In this document: in pieces, positions 1 to 10,006 of the stretch
Layout of the letters: the number at the start of each line of letters is the position of its first letter
Position numbering within the stretch: position 1 is the stretch's first letter
Assembly (NCBI RefSeq): GCF_023156285.1
Contig: NZ_JAKZAJ010000001.1
Location: 558,001 to 622,000, forward strand
DNA length: 64,000 nt
Direction of reading: 5' to 3'
Source of the DNA: Marinobacter koreensis
Lineage (GTDB): Bacteria; Pseudomonadota; Gammaproteobacteria; Pseudomonadales; Oleiphilaceae
Notes under the pieces: generated by a model
Databases searched by the model: none
What the model saw: only the letters and a program-made list of their open reading frames with translations
What the model was told of the DNA's origin: nothing
Program-made: the position numbers and the translations under genes

Positions 1-835
1 TGCCGTTCCGCGTCATAACCTGCTCGATGGCCGTATTGTGGATGTCGATCGACTTGTCAAGAGTCCTTCGGAGGTCGCCGTCAGTGAAAACTCCGGAGAA
101 TCGTCCTTTGGCGTCCACCACCGTGGTCATGCCCAGCCCTTTCTGGGAAATCTCCAGCAGGGCTCCGCTCAGTGTCGTCCCTTCAGTGACCACCGGTATT
201 CGATCACCAGTGTGCATGATGTCTGAAACCCTGAGCAGCAGTCGCCGGCCAAGGCTGCCACCAGGGTGGGAAAAAGCGAAATCCTCGGCGCTGAAACCAC
301 GGGCTTCAAGTAATGCAACGGCAAGAGCATCCCCCATGACCAGCGTGGCTGTGGTGCTGGAGGTGGGTGCCAGTCCCAGCGGGCAGGCTTCCGCTTCGAC
401 GCTCACATCCAGATTGGCGACGGCTTCCCTTGACAGCACGGAATCACGATTGCCGGTCATGCTGATGAGGGGCGCGCCCATGCGTTTGATCAAAGGCAGG
501 ATCGTGACGACTTCGCTGGTGTTGCCGCTGTTCGATATGGCGATGACCACATCCTGGCTGGTGATCATGCCAAGGTCTCCGTGACTGGCTTCGCCGGGGT
601 GGACAAAGAAAGCCGGCGTGCCGGTGCTGGCGAGTGTTGCGGCTATCTTGTTGCCAATATGGCCGGATTTTCCCATGCCGGTGACCACTACCCGACCCTT
701 GCACTGCATAATGACTTCGCATGCCTGGATGAAATCTTCGTCAATACGGCCTTCCAGCGCTTCGATCGCCTTTTTTTCGATTTGGATGGCTCGGACTGCG
801 GAAGTTCGAAAGTGTTTGCGATTCTCTGATGTCAT
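1..835 (-). CDS. kdsD: Arabinose-5-phosphate isomerase KdsD, C-terminus cut by window edge
   Basis: KdsD interconverts ribulose 5-phosphate and arabinose 5-phosphate, the first step of Kdo synthesis for LPS, in the cytosol. Reading the minus strand from ATG at 835 gives MTSENRKHFRTSAVRAIQIE and then the SIS-domain sugar-phosphate loop VVVTGMGKSGHIGNKIA and HPGEASHGDLGM, typical of this family. The last visible part is a CBS domain (GLGMTTVVDAKGRFSGVFTD). About 278 of roughly 325 codons are present; the second CBS domain lies beyond base 1. It is divergent from mlaF, as kdsD lies beside the mla genes in many gammaproteobacteria. A TTG at 841 is a weaker alternative start. Identity is secure from domain order and neighbours. 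Confidence 0.93.
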   Translation of the reverse strand, partial: MTSENRKHFRTSAVRAIQIEKKAIEALEGRIDEDFIQACEVIMQCKGRVVVTGMGKSGHIGNKIAATLASTGTPAFFVHPGEASHGDLGMITSQDVVIAISNSGNTSEVVTILPLIKRMGAPLISMTGNRDSVLSREAVANLDVSVEAEACPLGLAPTSSTTATLVMGDALAVALLEARGFSAEDFAFSHPGGSLGRRLLLRVSDIMHTGDRIPVVTEGTTLSGALLEISQKGLGMTTVVDAKGRFSGVFTDGDLRRTLDKSIDIHNTAIEQVMTRNG

Positions 836-1035
836 GGCCAATGGTATGCCTTCAATTTGAGGTTCCGTGAGATAACTGAAAAGGTCGGCGGAGTATAACA
901 TTTTACGCATCCAGCGCGGCCCTGTTACGTAAAGTTCAGTGAAACCATCGGTGACTATCGGTACATTTTGGAACCAAGACGTTGAGGTTCCCGCCACCTT
1001 CGAATAATGTACCCGCTCTTTTGTAAGGACTGACT
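836..1035. promoter_or_regulatory. Divergent kdsD/mlaF intergenic region
   Basis: This 200-base gap separates the divergent kdsD and mlaF genes, so promoters for both must lie here or very near. I cannot pick out a convincing sigma-70 pair on either strand. A purine-rich ribosome-binding site (AAGGA, about 1025-1029) precedes mlaF. Confidence 0.45.
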
Positions 1036-1845
1036 ATGGGTTCGAGCGCATATATTTCTCTGGAAAACGTGGTGTTCTCGCGGTCCGGTCGCCGTATTTT
1101 TGATGGTATTTCGCTGGACATTCCGCGTGGCAAGGTTACTGCCATCATGGGGCCGAGCGGCACGGGAAAAACAACCCTGCTCAAGCTGATCGGTGGCCAG
1201 CTTCGGCCGGATAGCGGCAGCATCCGGGTGGATGGCCACGAGGTGCCCAGACTCAAGCGGACGGCTCTGTATGCTCTCCGGCAGAAAATGGGCATGTTGT
1301 TCCAGAGCGGCGCGCTGTTTACCGACCTGAGTGTGTTCGAAAACGTGGCCTTTCCGATCCGCGTGCACACCAATCTGCCGGAGGATATGATCCGGGACAT
1401 TGTCCTGATGAAACTCGAGGCGGTCGGGCTGCGCGGTGCCCGGGATCTGATGCCCTCCGAGCTATCCGGGGGGATGACCCGACGGGTGGCCCTGGCGCGG
1501 AGTATCGCACTGGATCCTGAATTGATCATGTACGACGAGCCGTTTACCGGCCAGGACCCGATTGCCATGGGGGTTCTTGTCAAATTGATCCGTGACCTGA
1601 ACAGTTCCATGGGCCTGACCAGCGTTCTGGTGTCTCACGATGTCACGGAATCCCTGAGTATCTGCCATTTCGCCTGCATCATTGCGGATGGCAAGGTGAT
1701 CGGGCAGGGCACGCCGGAAGAGTTGCGTGCCCATGAATCGGAGCGGGTCCAGCAATTCCTGCAGGGGCAGCCAGACGGTCCGGTGCCGTTTCACTATCCT
1801 GCTGAGGATGCGACAACAGACTTTGGTCTGGGGGGGAAGGTCTGA
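1036..1845 (+). CDS. mlaF: Mla phospholipid transporter ATPase MlaF
   Basis: MlaF is the cytosolic ATPase of the MlaFEDB complex, which moves phospholipids between the inner membrane and periplasmic MlaC to keep outer-membrane lipid asymmetry. The 269-aa protein has a Walker A (GPSGTGKTT), the ABC signature ELSGGMTRR, Walker B LIMYDEPF and the switch histidine in [10 protein letters not shown]. Length is normal for the family. It is the first gene of a tight operon, mlaF-mlaE-mlaD-mlaC-mlaB; its stop overlaps the mlaE start as TGATG. AAGGA sits 6 bases upstream of the ATG. Confidence 0.97.
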   Translation: MGSSAYISLENVVFSRSGRRIFDGISLDIPRGKVTAIMGPSGTGKTTLLKLIGGQLRPDSGSIRVDGHEVPRLKRTALYALRQKMGMLFQSGALFTDLSVFENVAFPIRVHTNLPEDMIRDIVLMKLEAVGLRGARDLMPSELSGGMTRRVALARSIALDPELIMYDEPFTGQDPIAMGVLVKLIRDLNSSMGLTSVLVSHDVTESLSICHFACIIADGKVIGQGTPEELRAHESERVQQFLQGQPDGPVPFHYPAEDATTDFGLGGKV

Positions 1846-2627
1846 TGTTGGATCATGTAAGAGCCCTCGGCCGGACAGGCATCGATGTGGTCGTCTCCTT
1901 TGGCCGCTCTGGCCAGTTCCTGTTCGGGGTCCTTCGGGGCGTTCCGAAGCCGGCTGTCGGATTTCCGCTTCTGGTGCGCCAGATCTACTCGGTGGGTGTC
2001 CTGTCACTGGCGATCGTTGTGGTGTCCGGCCTGTTCATCGGAATGGTGCTGGGGCTTCAGGGCTATACCATTCTGAGTGACTACGGCTCCGAGTCGGCCA
2101 TCGGCCAGATGATTGCGCTGACACTGGTCCGGGAGCTCGGGCCGGTGGTGACGGCGTTGTTGTTTGCGGGGCGAGCCGGCTCGGCCCTGACCGCCGAGAT
2201 CGGATTGATGAAAGCCACCGAGCAACTCTCAAGCATGGAAATGATGGGTGTTGATCCCCTCCGGCGCGTGATTTCACCACGGCTGTGGGCGGGTTTTTAC
2301 ACCATGCCGGTACTGGCGCTGATTTTCTCCGTCGTTGGCATCTGGGGCGGAATGCTGGTGGGCGTGGAGTGGCTCGGGGTATACGACGGCTCCTTCTGGG
2401 GCAACATGCAGTCTTCCGTGGAATTTGTGGATGATGTGCTCAATGGTGTCATCAAGAGTGTCGTCTTTGGCTTTGTCTGCGCCTGGATTGCCGTTTACCA
2501 GGGGTATGACTGTGTCCCCACCTCTGCAGGCATCAGCTCGGCTACCACGAAAACGGTGGTGTATTCCTCACTTGCCGTGCTGGGCCTGGATTTTGTATTG
2601 ACCGCCGTAATGTTCGGCAACTTCTGA
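1845..2627 (+). CDS. mlaE: Mla phospholipid transporter permease MlaE
   Basis: MlaE is the inner-membrane permease of the Mla system. The 260-aa protein has the MlaE/YrbE family pattern: an amphipathic N-terminal interface region, a hydrophobic helix near residues 50-75 ([19 protein letters not shown]), the conserved stretch [20 protein letters not shown], a conserved [14 protein letters not shown] segment and several C-terminal membrane helices. Translation is probably coupled to mlaF through the TGATG overlap. mlaD follows after 22 bases. Confidence 0.97.
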   Translation: MLDHVRALGRTGIDVVVSFGRSGQFLFGVLRGVPKPAVGFPLLVRQIYSVGVLSLAIVVVSGLFIGMVLGLQGYTILSDYGSESAIGQMIALTLVRELGPVVTALLFAGRAGSALTAEIGLMKATEQLSSMEMMGVDPLRRVISPRLWAGFYTMPVLALIFSVVGIWGGMLVGVEWLGVYDGSFWGNMQSSVEFVDDVLNGVIKSVVFGFVCAWIAVYQGYDCVPTSAGISSATTKTVVYSSLAVLGLDFVLTAVMFGNF

Positions 2628-2649
2628 TCTGGAATAACGGGAGCCGGAA

Positions 2650-3099
2650 ATGGCACAAAGAACCGTAGAAAGCATTGTTGGCCTGTTTATGATTGCGGGC
2701 CTGGCGGCCTTGCTGTTCATGGCGCTGCAGGTCAGTGGCCTGTCTCCCAAGGCTGCTGAAAGCACCTACACGCTGTACGCGAACTTCAACGACACAGGCG
2801 GTCTGACGCCTCGGGGGCGGATTTCGATGGCAGGGGTCACCATCGGAACCATCGATTCCATAACGCTGGACAAAAAGACGTTCCAGGCCCGTGTGAAGAT
2901 GGCCATTAATTCGGACGTCGACAACATACCCACCGACAGCGCAGCAGTTATACGTACATCCGGGCTGCTCGGCGAGCAGTACATTGATGTATCGGTGGGC
3001 GGCGATATGGACTCCCTGAAGCCGGGAGATACCTTCTACACGACCCAGTCGGCGATGAATCTCGAACGGTTGATCAGTAACTTCGCTTCGGGGCGCTGA
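2650..3099 (+). CDS. mlaD: MCE-domain protein MlaD
   Basis: MlaD forms the hexameric periplasmic MCE ring anchored to MlaE and passes phospholipid to or from MlaC. The 149-aa product has one N-terminal membrane helix (about residues 7-26, IVGLFMIAGLAALLFMALQV) and then a single MCE domain with YANFNDTGGLTPRGRISMAG and the IRTSGLLGEQYIDVSVGG segment. A hydrophobic C-terminal tail (NLERLISNFASGR) follows, as expected for the central pore. Length is normal. GGGAGCC lies just before the start codon. Confidence 0.96.
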   Translation: MAQRTVESIVGLFMIAGLAALLFMALQVSGLSPKAAESTYTLYANFNDTGGLTPRGRISMAGVTIGTIDSITLDKKTFQARVKMAINSDVDNIPTDSAAVIRTSGLLGEQYIDVSVGGDMDSLKPGDTFYTTQSAMNLERLISNFASGR

Positions 3100-3137
3100 T
3101 CCACCGGTACGATACAGGATATTTGCAGGAGAACCTG

Positions 3138-3794
3138 ATGCTTACCCTGACAAAACGCATGGTACTGTTCATTGCTTTGATGGCCTTCTTTGTTGGCCAG
3201 GTTCAGGCGGATGAGGCCGAAGACCTCCGGAATTACGTCGACGCCAACACCCAGCGCCTCGTCAAGAAGTTGAACGAGGAGAGGGGGTTGTATGAGAAGG
3301 ATCCGGAAGCGTTCTACAAGAGCATGGATGAGGCCCTGAGTGACTTTGTCGATTTCCGGCGTATCGCGGCCCGTGTGATGGGACGCTATGCGCGGCAGAC
3401 AACACCCGAACAGCGGAACGAGTTTGTTGAAAAGTTCAAGCGAAGCCTGTTCGATAGTTACGCCCAGGCTCTGGTCAGCGCCGAGAATTTTGAAATTGTC
3501 GTGCAGGAGGCCACCATCCTGCCCCAGAACGATGACCGTGCCTCTGTTCAGATGGAGGTTATCAGTGCCTCTGGTAATCGTTACCCGGTCACCTACTCCA
3601 TGTACCGGAAGGAGGCTGGTGGCCAGTGGATGATGGAAAATGTCATCGTCGAGGGTGTGAATATCGGTCTGGCGTTCCGGGATCGTTTCAGTCAGGAAAT
3701 GGAGCAGAATCATGGCCAGGTGCAAGCGGTCATTGACGGCTGGAGCGATGCGGTCAACTCCCTGAACCTGGACAAGGAAGTAAACAAGTCATGA
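3138..3794 (+). CDS. mlaC: Periplasmic phospholipid carrier MlaC
   Basis: MlaC shuttles phospholipid across the periplasm between the outer-membrane MlaA complex and MlaD. The chosen ATG has AGGAG at 3127-3131 with six bases spacing; an upstream TTG at 3123 overlaps this ribosome site and is rejected. The 218-aa protein begins with a signal peptide (LFIALMAFFVGQVQA, then DEAED) and carries the MlaC/Ttg2D fold, with FRRIAARVMGRYAR and the conserved VEGVNIGLAFRDRF near the C-terminus. Its stop overlaps the mlaB start by four bases (ATGA). Confidence 0.96.
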   Translation: MLTLTKRMVLFIALMAFFVGQVQADEAEDLRNYVDANTQRLVKKLNEERGLYEKDPEAFYKSMDEALSDFVDFRRIAARVMGRYARQTTPEQRNEFVEKFKRSLFDSYAQALVSAENFEIVVQEATILPQNDDRASVQMEVISASGNRYPVTYSMYRKEAGGQWMMENVIVEGVNIGLAFRDRFSQEMEQNHGQVQAVIDGWSDAVNSLNLDKEVNKS

Positions 3795-4099
3795 CGGCGA
3801 CCGGAGCACAGGCGGAGCTTACCGATGGCGTTCTGCAGATCACCGGAACCGTGGACCTGACCTCGGTCGTGGCGCTCCGCTACCAGGGCGAGCGCCGGAT
3901 CCGGGAAGCGGGCAAGGACCTGGTTGTTGATCTGTCCGGCCTCGGAACCGCTCACAGTGCGGTGCTTTCCATGCTTTTATGCTGGCAGCGTCTGGCTGCC
4001 AGCCTCGGAGTTGCTCTGTCTTTCCGGGGTATGAACGATCGACTGGCCTCGCTCGCGGCGCTCAGTAATCTGGACAGTCAGCTGACCCGCGCCCACTAA
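3791..4099 (+). CDS. mlaB: STAS-domain protein MlaB
   Basis: MlaB is the small cytosolic STAS subunit that binds and activates MlaF. The 102-aa sequence follows the STAS pattern: a beta hairpin with LQITGTVDLTSVVAL, DLVVDLSGLGTAHSAVLSML containing the conserved serine region, and FRGMNDRLASLAALSNLD at the end. It overlaps mlaC by ATGA and ends the mla block. A 48-base gap precedes ibaG. Confidence 0.93.
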   Translation: MTATGAQAELTDGVLQITGTVDLTSVVALRYQGERRIREAGKDLVVDLSGLGTAHSAVLSMLLCWQRLAASLGVALSFRGMNDRLASLAALSNLDSQLTRAH

Positions 4100-4147
4100 T
4101 TGGTTACAATCTCGCCCCTCAATTTTTAAAACACCTGAGGATGCTCT

Positions 4148-5681
<1,534 letters not shown>

Positions 5682-5710
5682 CAGACACAGACGGGAAACC
5701 GGAAGGACGC

Positions 5711-6358
5711 ATGACAGATTCCATCACCATCGCTTTGTCGAAGGGGCGAATCCTCGATGAAACCCTGCCATTGCTGGCGGAAGCTGGTATTGAGCTGGTC
5801 GACGATGTGAAAAAATCCCGCAAGCTGGTGTTTCCGACTACGGATCCCGATGTTCGTGTGCTGATCATCCGGGCCACGGATGTTCCCACCTACGTGCAAT
5901 ACGGTGGGGCGGACCTGGGCGTGACCGGCAAGGATGTCCTGATGGAGCATGGAGCCGAGGGGTTGTATGAGCCACTGGATCTGAATATCTCCCGTTGCCG
6001 CCTGATGACTGCCGGTCCCAAGGGGCAAACTCCACCCAATGGTCGAATCAAGGTGGCCACCAAGTTCGTCAATCTGGCTCGAAGGTACTATTCCTCGCAG
6101 GGGCGCCAGGCGGATATCATCAAGCTCTACGGGGCGATGGAACTGGCGCCGATCCTCGGGCTGGCCGACGAGATCGTGGACATTGTCGATACCGGTAATA
6201 CGCTCAAGGCGAATGGGCTTGAGGCGCGGGATTTGATTGAGCACATCAGCAGCCGTCTGGTGGTGAATCGGGCGTCCATGAAGATGAAACATGGTCGGAT
6301 TAACCCCATAATCGAGAAGATGTCTGCGGCGGTAGAAAAGCGTCGCGTTGCCGAATAA
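5711..6358 (+). CDS. hisG: ATP phosphoribosyltransferase, short-form HisG
   Basis: HisG joins ATP and PRPP in the first step of histidine synthesis. The ATG at 5711 follows GGAAGGACGC, a strong ribosome site, and gives 215 aa. This is the short HisG(S) type: it has the catalytic domains ([49 protein letters not shown]) but no C-terminal regulatory ACT-like domain. Enzymes of this type need the HisZ subunit, which is not in this window. It is followed by a 204-base gap holding an inverted-repeat element and then hisD. Confidence 0.96.
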   Translation: MTDSITIALSKGRILDETLPLLAEAGIELVDDVKKSRKLVFPTTDPDVRVLIIRATDVPTYVQYGGADLGVTGKDVLMEHGAEGLYEPLDLNISRCRLMTAGPKGQTPPNGRIKVATKFVNLARRYYSSQGRQADIIKLYGAMELAPILGLADEIVDIVDTGNTLKANGLEARDLIEHISSRLVVNRASMKMKHGRINPIIEKMSAAVEKRRVAE

Positions 6359-6389
6359 GACTCCGGGGCCCGCTGGCTTCGGGGTTGGA

Positions 6390-6495
6390 GCAGACCGGGC
6401 ACGGCTTTCCAAAACCCGCTCAAGCACGTCCCTGTGGCGCTTGAGCTCCGCCATCCCTGGCTCCGCACAGTTTTGGAAAGCCGTCCCCGATCTGC
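6390..6495 (-). repeat. Copy A of a two-hairpin GGA inverted-repeat element (TwoAYGGAY-like)
   Basis: A 26-base arm at 6390-6415 pairs with 6470-6495 (GTTTTGGAAAGCCGT and outward), with one mismatch and one G-U pair on the minus strand. Inside, on the minus strand, are two hairpins: GCCAGGGATGGC (plus 6450-6461) and a CAC-AGGGAC-GTG hairpin (plus 6424-6438). The inner part is nearly identical to copy B (9861-9972), in inverted orientation. It lies between hisG and hisD, with the GGA-bearing strand antisense to the operon. It matches what I know of the TwoAYGGAY RNA motif, though the first loop has G where that motif has a pyrimidine. Confidence 0.72.
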
Positions 6496-6562
6496 TTTGC
6501 AAACTTTTCTAGGCCATCCTATTACCACTGAAGCAATGTTCTCCTGAAACAGGAAAAGCGAA

Positions 6563-7879
6563 ATGACTGACCTGACCATAAAGCGATTAAACGCCTCCCA
6601 GAGTGACTTTGACAGTGCGCTGGCCAAGCTGCTGGCCTGGGACGACAGCGTGGATCATCAGGTGAACGAGTCGGTCCGTCACATCCTGCACGAGGTGAAG
6701 ACCCGGGGGGACCGGGCCGTCCTGGAGTTTACCGAGAAGTTTGATCGGTTGTCGGTTGGTTCTGTGGCTGAGCTGGAAATGGATAACGCGCGGCTGCAGC
6801 AATCCCTCAAGGCCATTCCTGAAGATCAGCGTGTGGCGCTGGAGCAGGCGGCCGAGAGGGTTCGGGATTACCACGAACGTCAGAACCAGAAGTCCTGGCA
6901 GTACGAGGACGCCGACGGCACGGTGCTTGGCCAGAAGGTGACACCGCTGGATCGGGCAGGGCTGTATGTGCCCGGTGGCAAGGCGGCGTATCCCTCGTCT
7001 GTTTTGATGAACGCCATACCGGCGAAAGTGGCAGGCGTTGGTGAAGTCATCATGGTGGTTCCCACTCCGGACGGGGTGGTGAACGGCATGGTTCTGGCGG
7101 CGGCCGCGATTGCTGGTGTGGATCGGGTGTTCACCATAGGTGGCGCCCAGGCCGTCGGGGCACTGGCTTACGGCACCGATACTATTCCCTCCGTCGACAA
7201 GATTGTCGGGCCCGGCAACATTTTCGTGGCGACTGCCAAGCGGGAAGTGTTTGGCGTGGTTGGGATCGATATGATTGCCGGACCGTCCGAGATCCTCGTG
7301 ATTTCCGACGGCAAGACCGATCCGGACTGGATTGCCATGGATCTGTTTTCCCAGGCGGAGCACGATGAGCAGGCGCAGAGCATTCTGATCAGCCCGGATG
7401 GTGCCTTTCTGGATGCGGTGGAAGCGAGCATCAAAAGATTGCTGCCAACCATGGAGCGGGCCGACATCATTCGCACCTCCATGGCCGATCGCGCTGCCCT
7501 GATTCAGGTTTCGGATCTCAAAGAAGCCGCCGACGTCTCCAACCGCGTCGCTCCCGAGCACCTGGAGCTGTCCGTGGAAGACCCCGAGGCGATGTTGGAA
7601 GACATCCGCCACGCTGGTGCCATCTTTATGGGCCGCTACACGGCCGAAGCCCTTGGCGACTACTGTGCCGGTCCCAATCACGTGCTGCCGACCAGTGGCA
7701 CCGCCCGGTTCTCGTCACCGCTGGGCGTTTACGATTTCCAGAAGCGCTCGTCACTGATCGGTTTCAGCGCAGTGGGCGCCGACCGGATGGGCCGGGTAGC
7801 CTCGGTTCTGGCTCGTGGCGAAGGGCTGACAGCACACGCCCGGTCCGCGGAATACCGGATCAAGGGTGGTGAGTCATGA
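6563..7879 (+). CDS. hisD: Histidinol dehydrogenase HisD
   Basis: HisD oxidises L-histidinol to L-histidine with NAD in the last two steps of the pathway. The 438-aa protein shows the family stretches [82 protein letters not shown] and the C-terminal [18 protein letters not shown]. Length is normal for the family. The stop overlaps the hisC ATG by four bases (ATGA), so hisD and hisC are co-translated. Confidence 0.97.
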   Translation: MTDLTIKRLNASQSDFDSALAKLLAWDDSVDHQVNESVRHILHEVKTRGDRAVLEFTEKFDRLSVGSVAELEMDNARLQQSLKAIPEDQRVALEQAAERVRDYHERQNQKSWQYEDADGTVLGQKVTPLDRAGLYVPGGKAAYPSSVLMNAIPAKVAGVGEVIMVVPTPDGVVNGMVLAAAAIAGVDRVFTIGGAQAVGALAYGTDTIPSVDKIVGPGNIFVATAKREVFGVVGIDMIAGPSEILVISDGKTDPDWIAMDLFSQAEHDEQAQSILISPDGAFLDAVEASIKRLLPTMERADIIRTSMADRAALIQVSDLKEAADVSNRVAPEHLELSVEDPEAMLEDIRHAGAIFMGRYTAEALGDYCAGPNHVLPTSGTARFSSPLGVYDFQKRSSLIGFSAVGADRMGRVASVLARGEGLTAHARSAEYRIKGGES

Positions 7880-8928
7880 GTCGATTCTGGAGTCCTCTGG
7901 TTAATGACCTGGTTCCCTATGTTCCGGGCGAGCAGCCCAAAATGGCGAACCTGGTCAAGCTCAATACCAACGAAAATCCGTTTGGTCCCTCACCAAAAGT
8001 GATCGAGGCGATCAAAGCCGAGCTGAACGATGGGCTCAGGCTGTACCCGGATCCCGAGGGCGAGGCCCTGCGCGAGACAATTGCGGAGTATCACGGAGTT
8101 ACTCGGGATCAGGTGTTTCTGGGAAATGGCTCGGACGAAGTGCTGGCCCATATTTTCTATGGCCTGTTCCAGCACGGTGAGCCCATCCTGTTTCCGGACG
8201 TGACCTACAGTTTCTACCCGGTTTACTGTGGCCTCTACAAAATCGAGGGCAAGCCGGTCCCGCTCACGGACAGCTTTGAAATCGATCCGGAGGACTACCG
8301 TCAGCCCAATGGCGGGGTGATATTCCCGAACCCGAATGCACCGACCGGTCGTTACCTTCCGCTGGAGCAGGTCGAAACCATCCTCAAGGCCAACCCCGAC
8401 CGCGTGGTCGTGGTTGACGAAGCCTACGTGGATTTTGGTGGGGAGAGTGCGATCACGCTGGTGGATCAATACCCGAACCTGCTGGTCAGCCAGACGTTGT
8501 CCAAGGCCCGCTCATTGGCAGGTCTGCGGGTTGGCTTTGCGGTTGGTCATAGGGATCTGATTGAAGCCCTGAATCGCGTGAAAAACAGCTTCAACAGTTA
8601 TCCGCTGGACCGGCTGGCCCTGGCTGGCGCGAAGGCTGCGTACGAGGACGAAGCCTGGTTCCGTAAATCCTGTGATGGTGTCATCAGTGAGCGTGAGCGT
8701 GTCACCGAAGCACTGGAACTCATGGGCTTTGAAGTGCTCCCGTCCAAAGCCAATTTCGTCTTCGCCCGACACAAAGAGCACTCTGGCGAGGCGCTGGCAA
8801 AAAGTCTGAGGGAACAGGGCATCATTGTCCGGCACTTCAACAAGCCCCGAATCAGCGAGTTCCTGCGAATCACGATCGGTACCGCTGAGCAAAACGATGC
8901 ACTAATCAAGGGTCTTCAGTCTATCTAA
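7876..8928 (+). CDS. hisC: Histidinol-phosphate aminotransferase HisC
   Basis: HisC is the PLP enzyme converting imidazole acetol phosphate to histidinol phosphate. The 350-aa fold-type I aminotransferase has the N-terminal [45 protein letters not shown] and the PLP lysine at about residue 210 in [16 protein letters not shown]. Overlap with hisD indicates one operon. It is followed at 22 bases by inverted-repeat copy C, which may end or attenuate the his message. Confidence 0.96.
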   Translation: MSRFWSPLVNDLVPYVPGEQPKMANLVKLNTNENPFGPSPKVIEAIKAELNDGLRLYPDPEGEALRETIAEYHGVTRDQVFLGNGSDEVLAHIFYGLFQHGEPILFPDVTYSFYPVYCGLYKIEGKPVPLTDSFEIDPEDYRQPNGGVIFPNPNAPTGRYLPLEQVETILKANPDRVVVVDEAYVDFGGESAITLVDQYPNLLVSQTLSKARSLAGLRVGFAVGHRDLIEALNRVKNSFNSYPLDRLALAGAKAAYEDEAWFRKSCDGVISERERVTEALELMGFEVLPSKANFVFARHKEHSGEALAKSLREQGIIVRHFNKPRISEFLRITIGTAEQNDALIKGLQSI

Positions 8929-8950
8929 CACTGAATGGCTCGCAGAGGTA

Positions 8951-9048
8951 GGCGGGGAGGGCCTTCCGGGAATGTAGAGGGCCATGGATGGCCCGAAACA
9001 AGCGCACATGGATGTGCTCGTAGCGGTTCCCGGAAGGCCCTCCCCGCC
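8951..9048 (+). repeat. Copy C of the two-hairpin GGA inverted-repeat element (TwoAYGGAY-like)
   Basis: A perfect 22-bp outer stem pairs 8951-8972 (GGCGGGGAGGGCCTTCCGGG and on) with 9027-9048. Inside are two clean hairpins: GCCATGGATGGC (8981-8992) and GCACATGGATGTGC (9004-9017), each exposing an ATGGAT loop region with GGA at the tip. The outer stem sequence is unrelated to that of copies A and B, yet pairing is complete. It lies between hisC and the Nif3 gene. There is no U-run, so it is not a classic intrinsic terminator. It fits the TwoAYGGAY motif and the CsrA/RsmA site pattern best of the three. Confidence 0.78.
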
Positions 9049-9090
9049 TGCCGTCGACTCCCAACTCAAAAGGTTACGAGGAGGAGCACC

Positions 9091-9834
9091 ATGGCAGCCC
9101 GAAACGATATCCTGCGGACTATTAATGGCTGGCTGCAGCCTGAGAATTTCCAGGATTACTGCCCGAATGGCCTTCAGGTGGAAGGGAAGGAAGAGGTCAG
9201 CAGCATCGTCTCCGGTGTAACCGCCTCAAAAGCCCTGATTGAAGCCGCCATCGACGCCAATGCCGATATGATCCTGGTTCACCACGGCTATTTCTGGAAG
9301 GGTGAAGACCAGCGAATCCGGGGTATGAAGCGAGACCGCCTGAAACAACTCCTCGACAACGACATCAACCTCGTGGCCTATCATCTTCCGCTGGACGACC
9401 ACCCGGATTATGGCAACAACCGTCAGCTGGCCAATGTACTCGACATCAGAAACCCTCGCCCGCTTGGCGGTCTGGTCTGGGAAGGCGAGCTGGCTGAGGC
9501 CATGAGCCCTCAGGGTTTCGCACTACACCTTGCCCGAAAACTCCACCGCGAGCCCCTCTGGGTGGGGGAAGGCCCGGAGAAAATCCGCAAGGTCGGCTGG
9601 TGCACGGGCGCGGCTCAGGGCTTTATCGAAAAGGCTCTGGATGCCGGTCTGGATGCGTACATCAGCGGCGAAATCTCCGAGCCGACGACACACACCGCGC
9701 GGGAATGCGGTATCCACTATTTTGCCGCAGGCCATCACGCGACTGAGCGTTATGGCGTGCAGGCATTAGGGAAGGCATTGGAAAAAGAGTTCGGAGTGAA
9801 GCACCAGTTTATCGATTGCGACAATCCGGTGTAA
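9091..9834 (+). CDS. Nif3-like dinuclear metal protein (YbgI family)
   Basis: This 247-aa protein belongs to the Nif3/YbgI family, often listed as GTP cyclohydrolase 1 type 2 homologues. The true substrate is not settled. Metal-binding histidines are visible in ILVHHGYFWKGED and in AGHHATERYGVQAL near the C-terminus, with VAYHLPLDDHPDYGNN in between, as in the family. The ATG at 9091 has a strong GAGGAGG site. A longer in-frame ORF from 8935 would translate the palindromic copy C element and is rejected. It lies between repeat copies C and B. Confidence 0.9.
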   Translation: MAARNDILRTINGWLQPENFQDYCPNGLQVEGKEEVSSIVSGVTASKALIEAAIDANADMILVHHGYFWKGEDQRIRGMKRDRLKQLLDNDINLVAYHLPLDDHPDYGNNRQLANVLDIRNPRPLGGLVWEGELAEAMSPQGFALHLARKLHREPLWVGEGPEKIRKVGWCTGAAQGFIEKALDAGLDAYISGEISEPTTHTARECGIHYFAAGHHATERYGVQALGKALEKEFGVKHQFIDCDNPV

Positions 9835-9860
9835 GGAGGCTACCCCCGGAAGTTTGGATA

Positions 9861-9972
9861 AGCGGGTGGGGCGTTGGCTCCCAAAACTGTGCGGAGCCAT
9901 GGATGGCGGAGCTCAAGCGCCACAAGGATGTGCCGCAAGGAGCGGGTTTTGGGAGCCAGAGCCCCGCCCGCT
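9861..9972 (+). repeat. Copy B of the two-hairpin GGA inverted-repeat element (TwoAYGGAY-like)
   Basis: The outer arms 9861-9887 (ending TGGCTCCCAAAAC) and 9946-9972 (GTTTTGGGAGCCA and on) pair with a 2x2 internal mismatch and one G-U. The inner hairpins are GCCATGGATGGC (9896-9907) and CACAAGGATGTG (9921-9932). The second equals the high-affinity CsrA site core ACARGGAUGU with GGA in the loop. The interior is almost identical to copy A, but the outer stem carries CTCCC/GGGAG in place of CTTTCC/GGAAAG, a paired change. It sits after the Nif3 stop and before the convergent zapG stop. Confidence 0.75.
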
Positions 9973-10006
9973 CATACTCCGGACCTCCCAGTCTTGAAAC
10001 ATCAGC

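Noticed and set aside
27-584. Plus-strand open frame of 185 codons opposite kdsD
   Set aside because: The minus strand reads a clear KdsD with SIS and CBS domains; the plus frame is Ser/Arg-rich shadow sequence.
8935-9090. N-terminal extension of the Nif3 gene
   Set aside because: It would translate the palindromic repeat copy C. The ATG at 9091 has a strong ribosome site and matches the family start.
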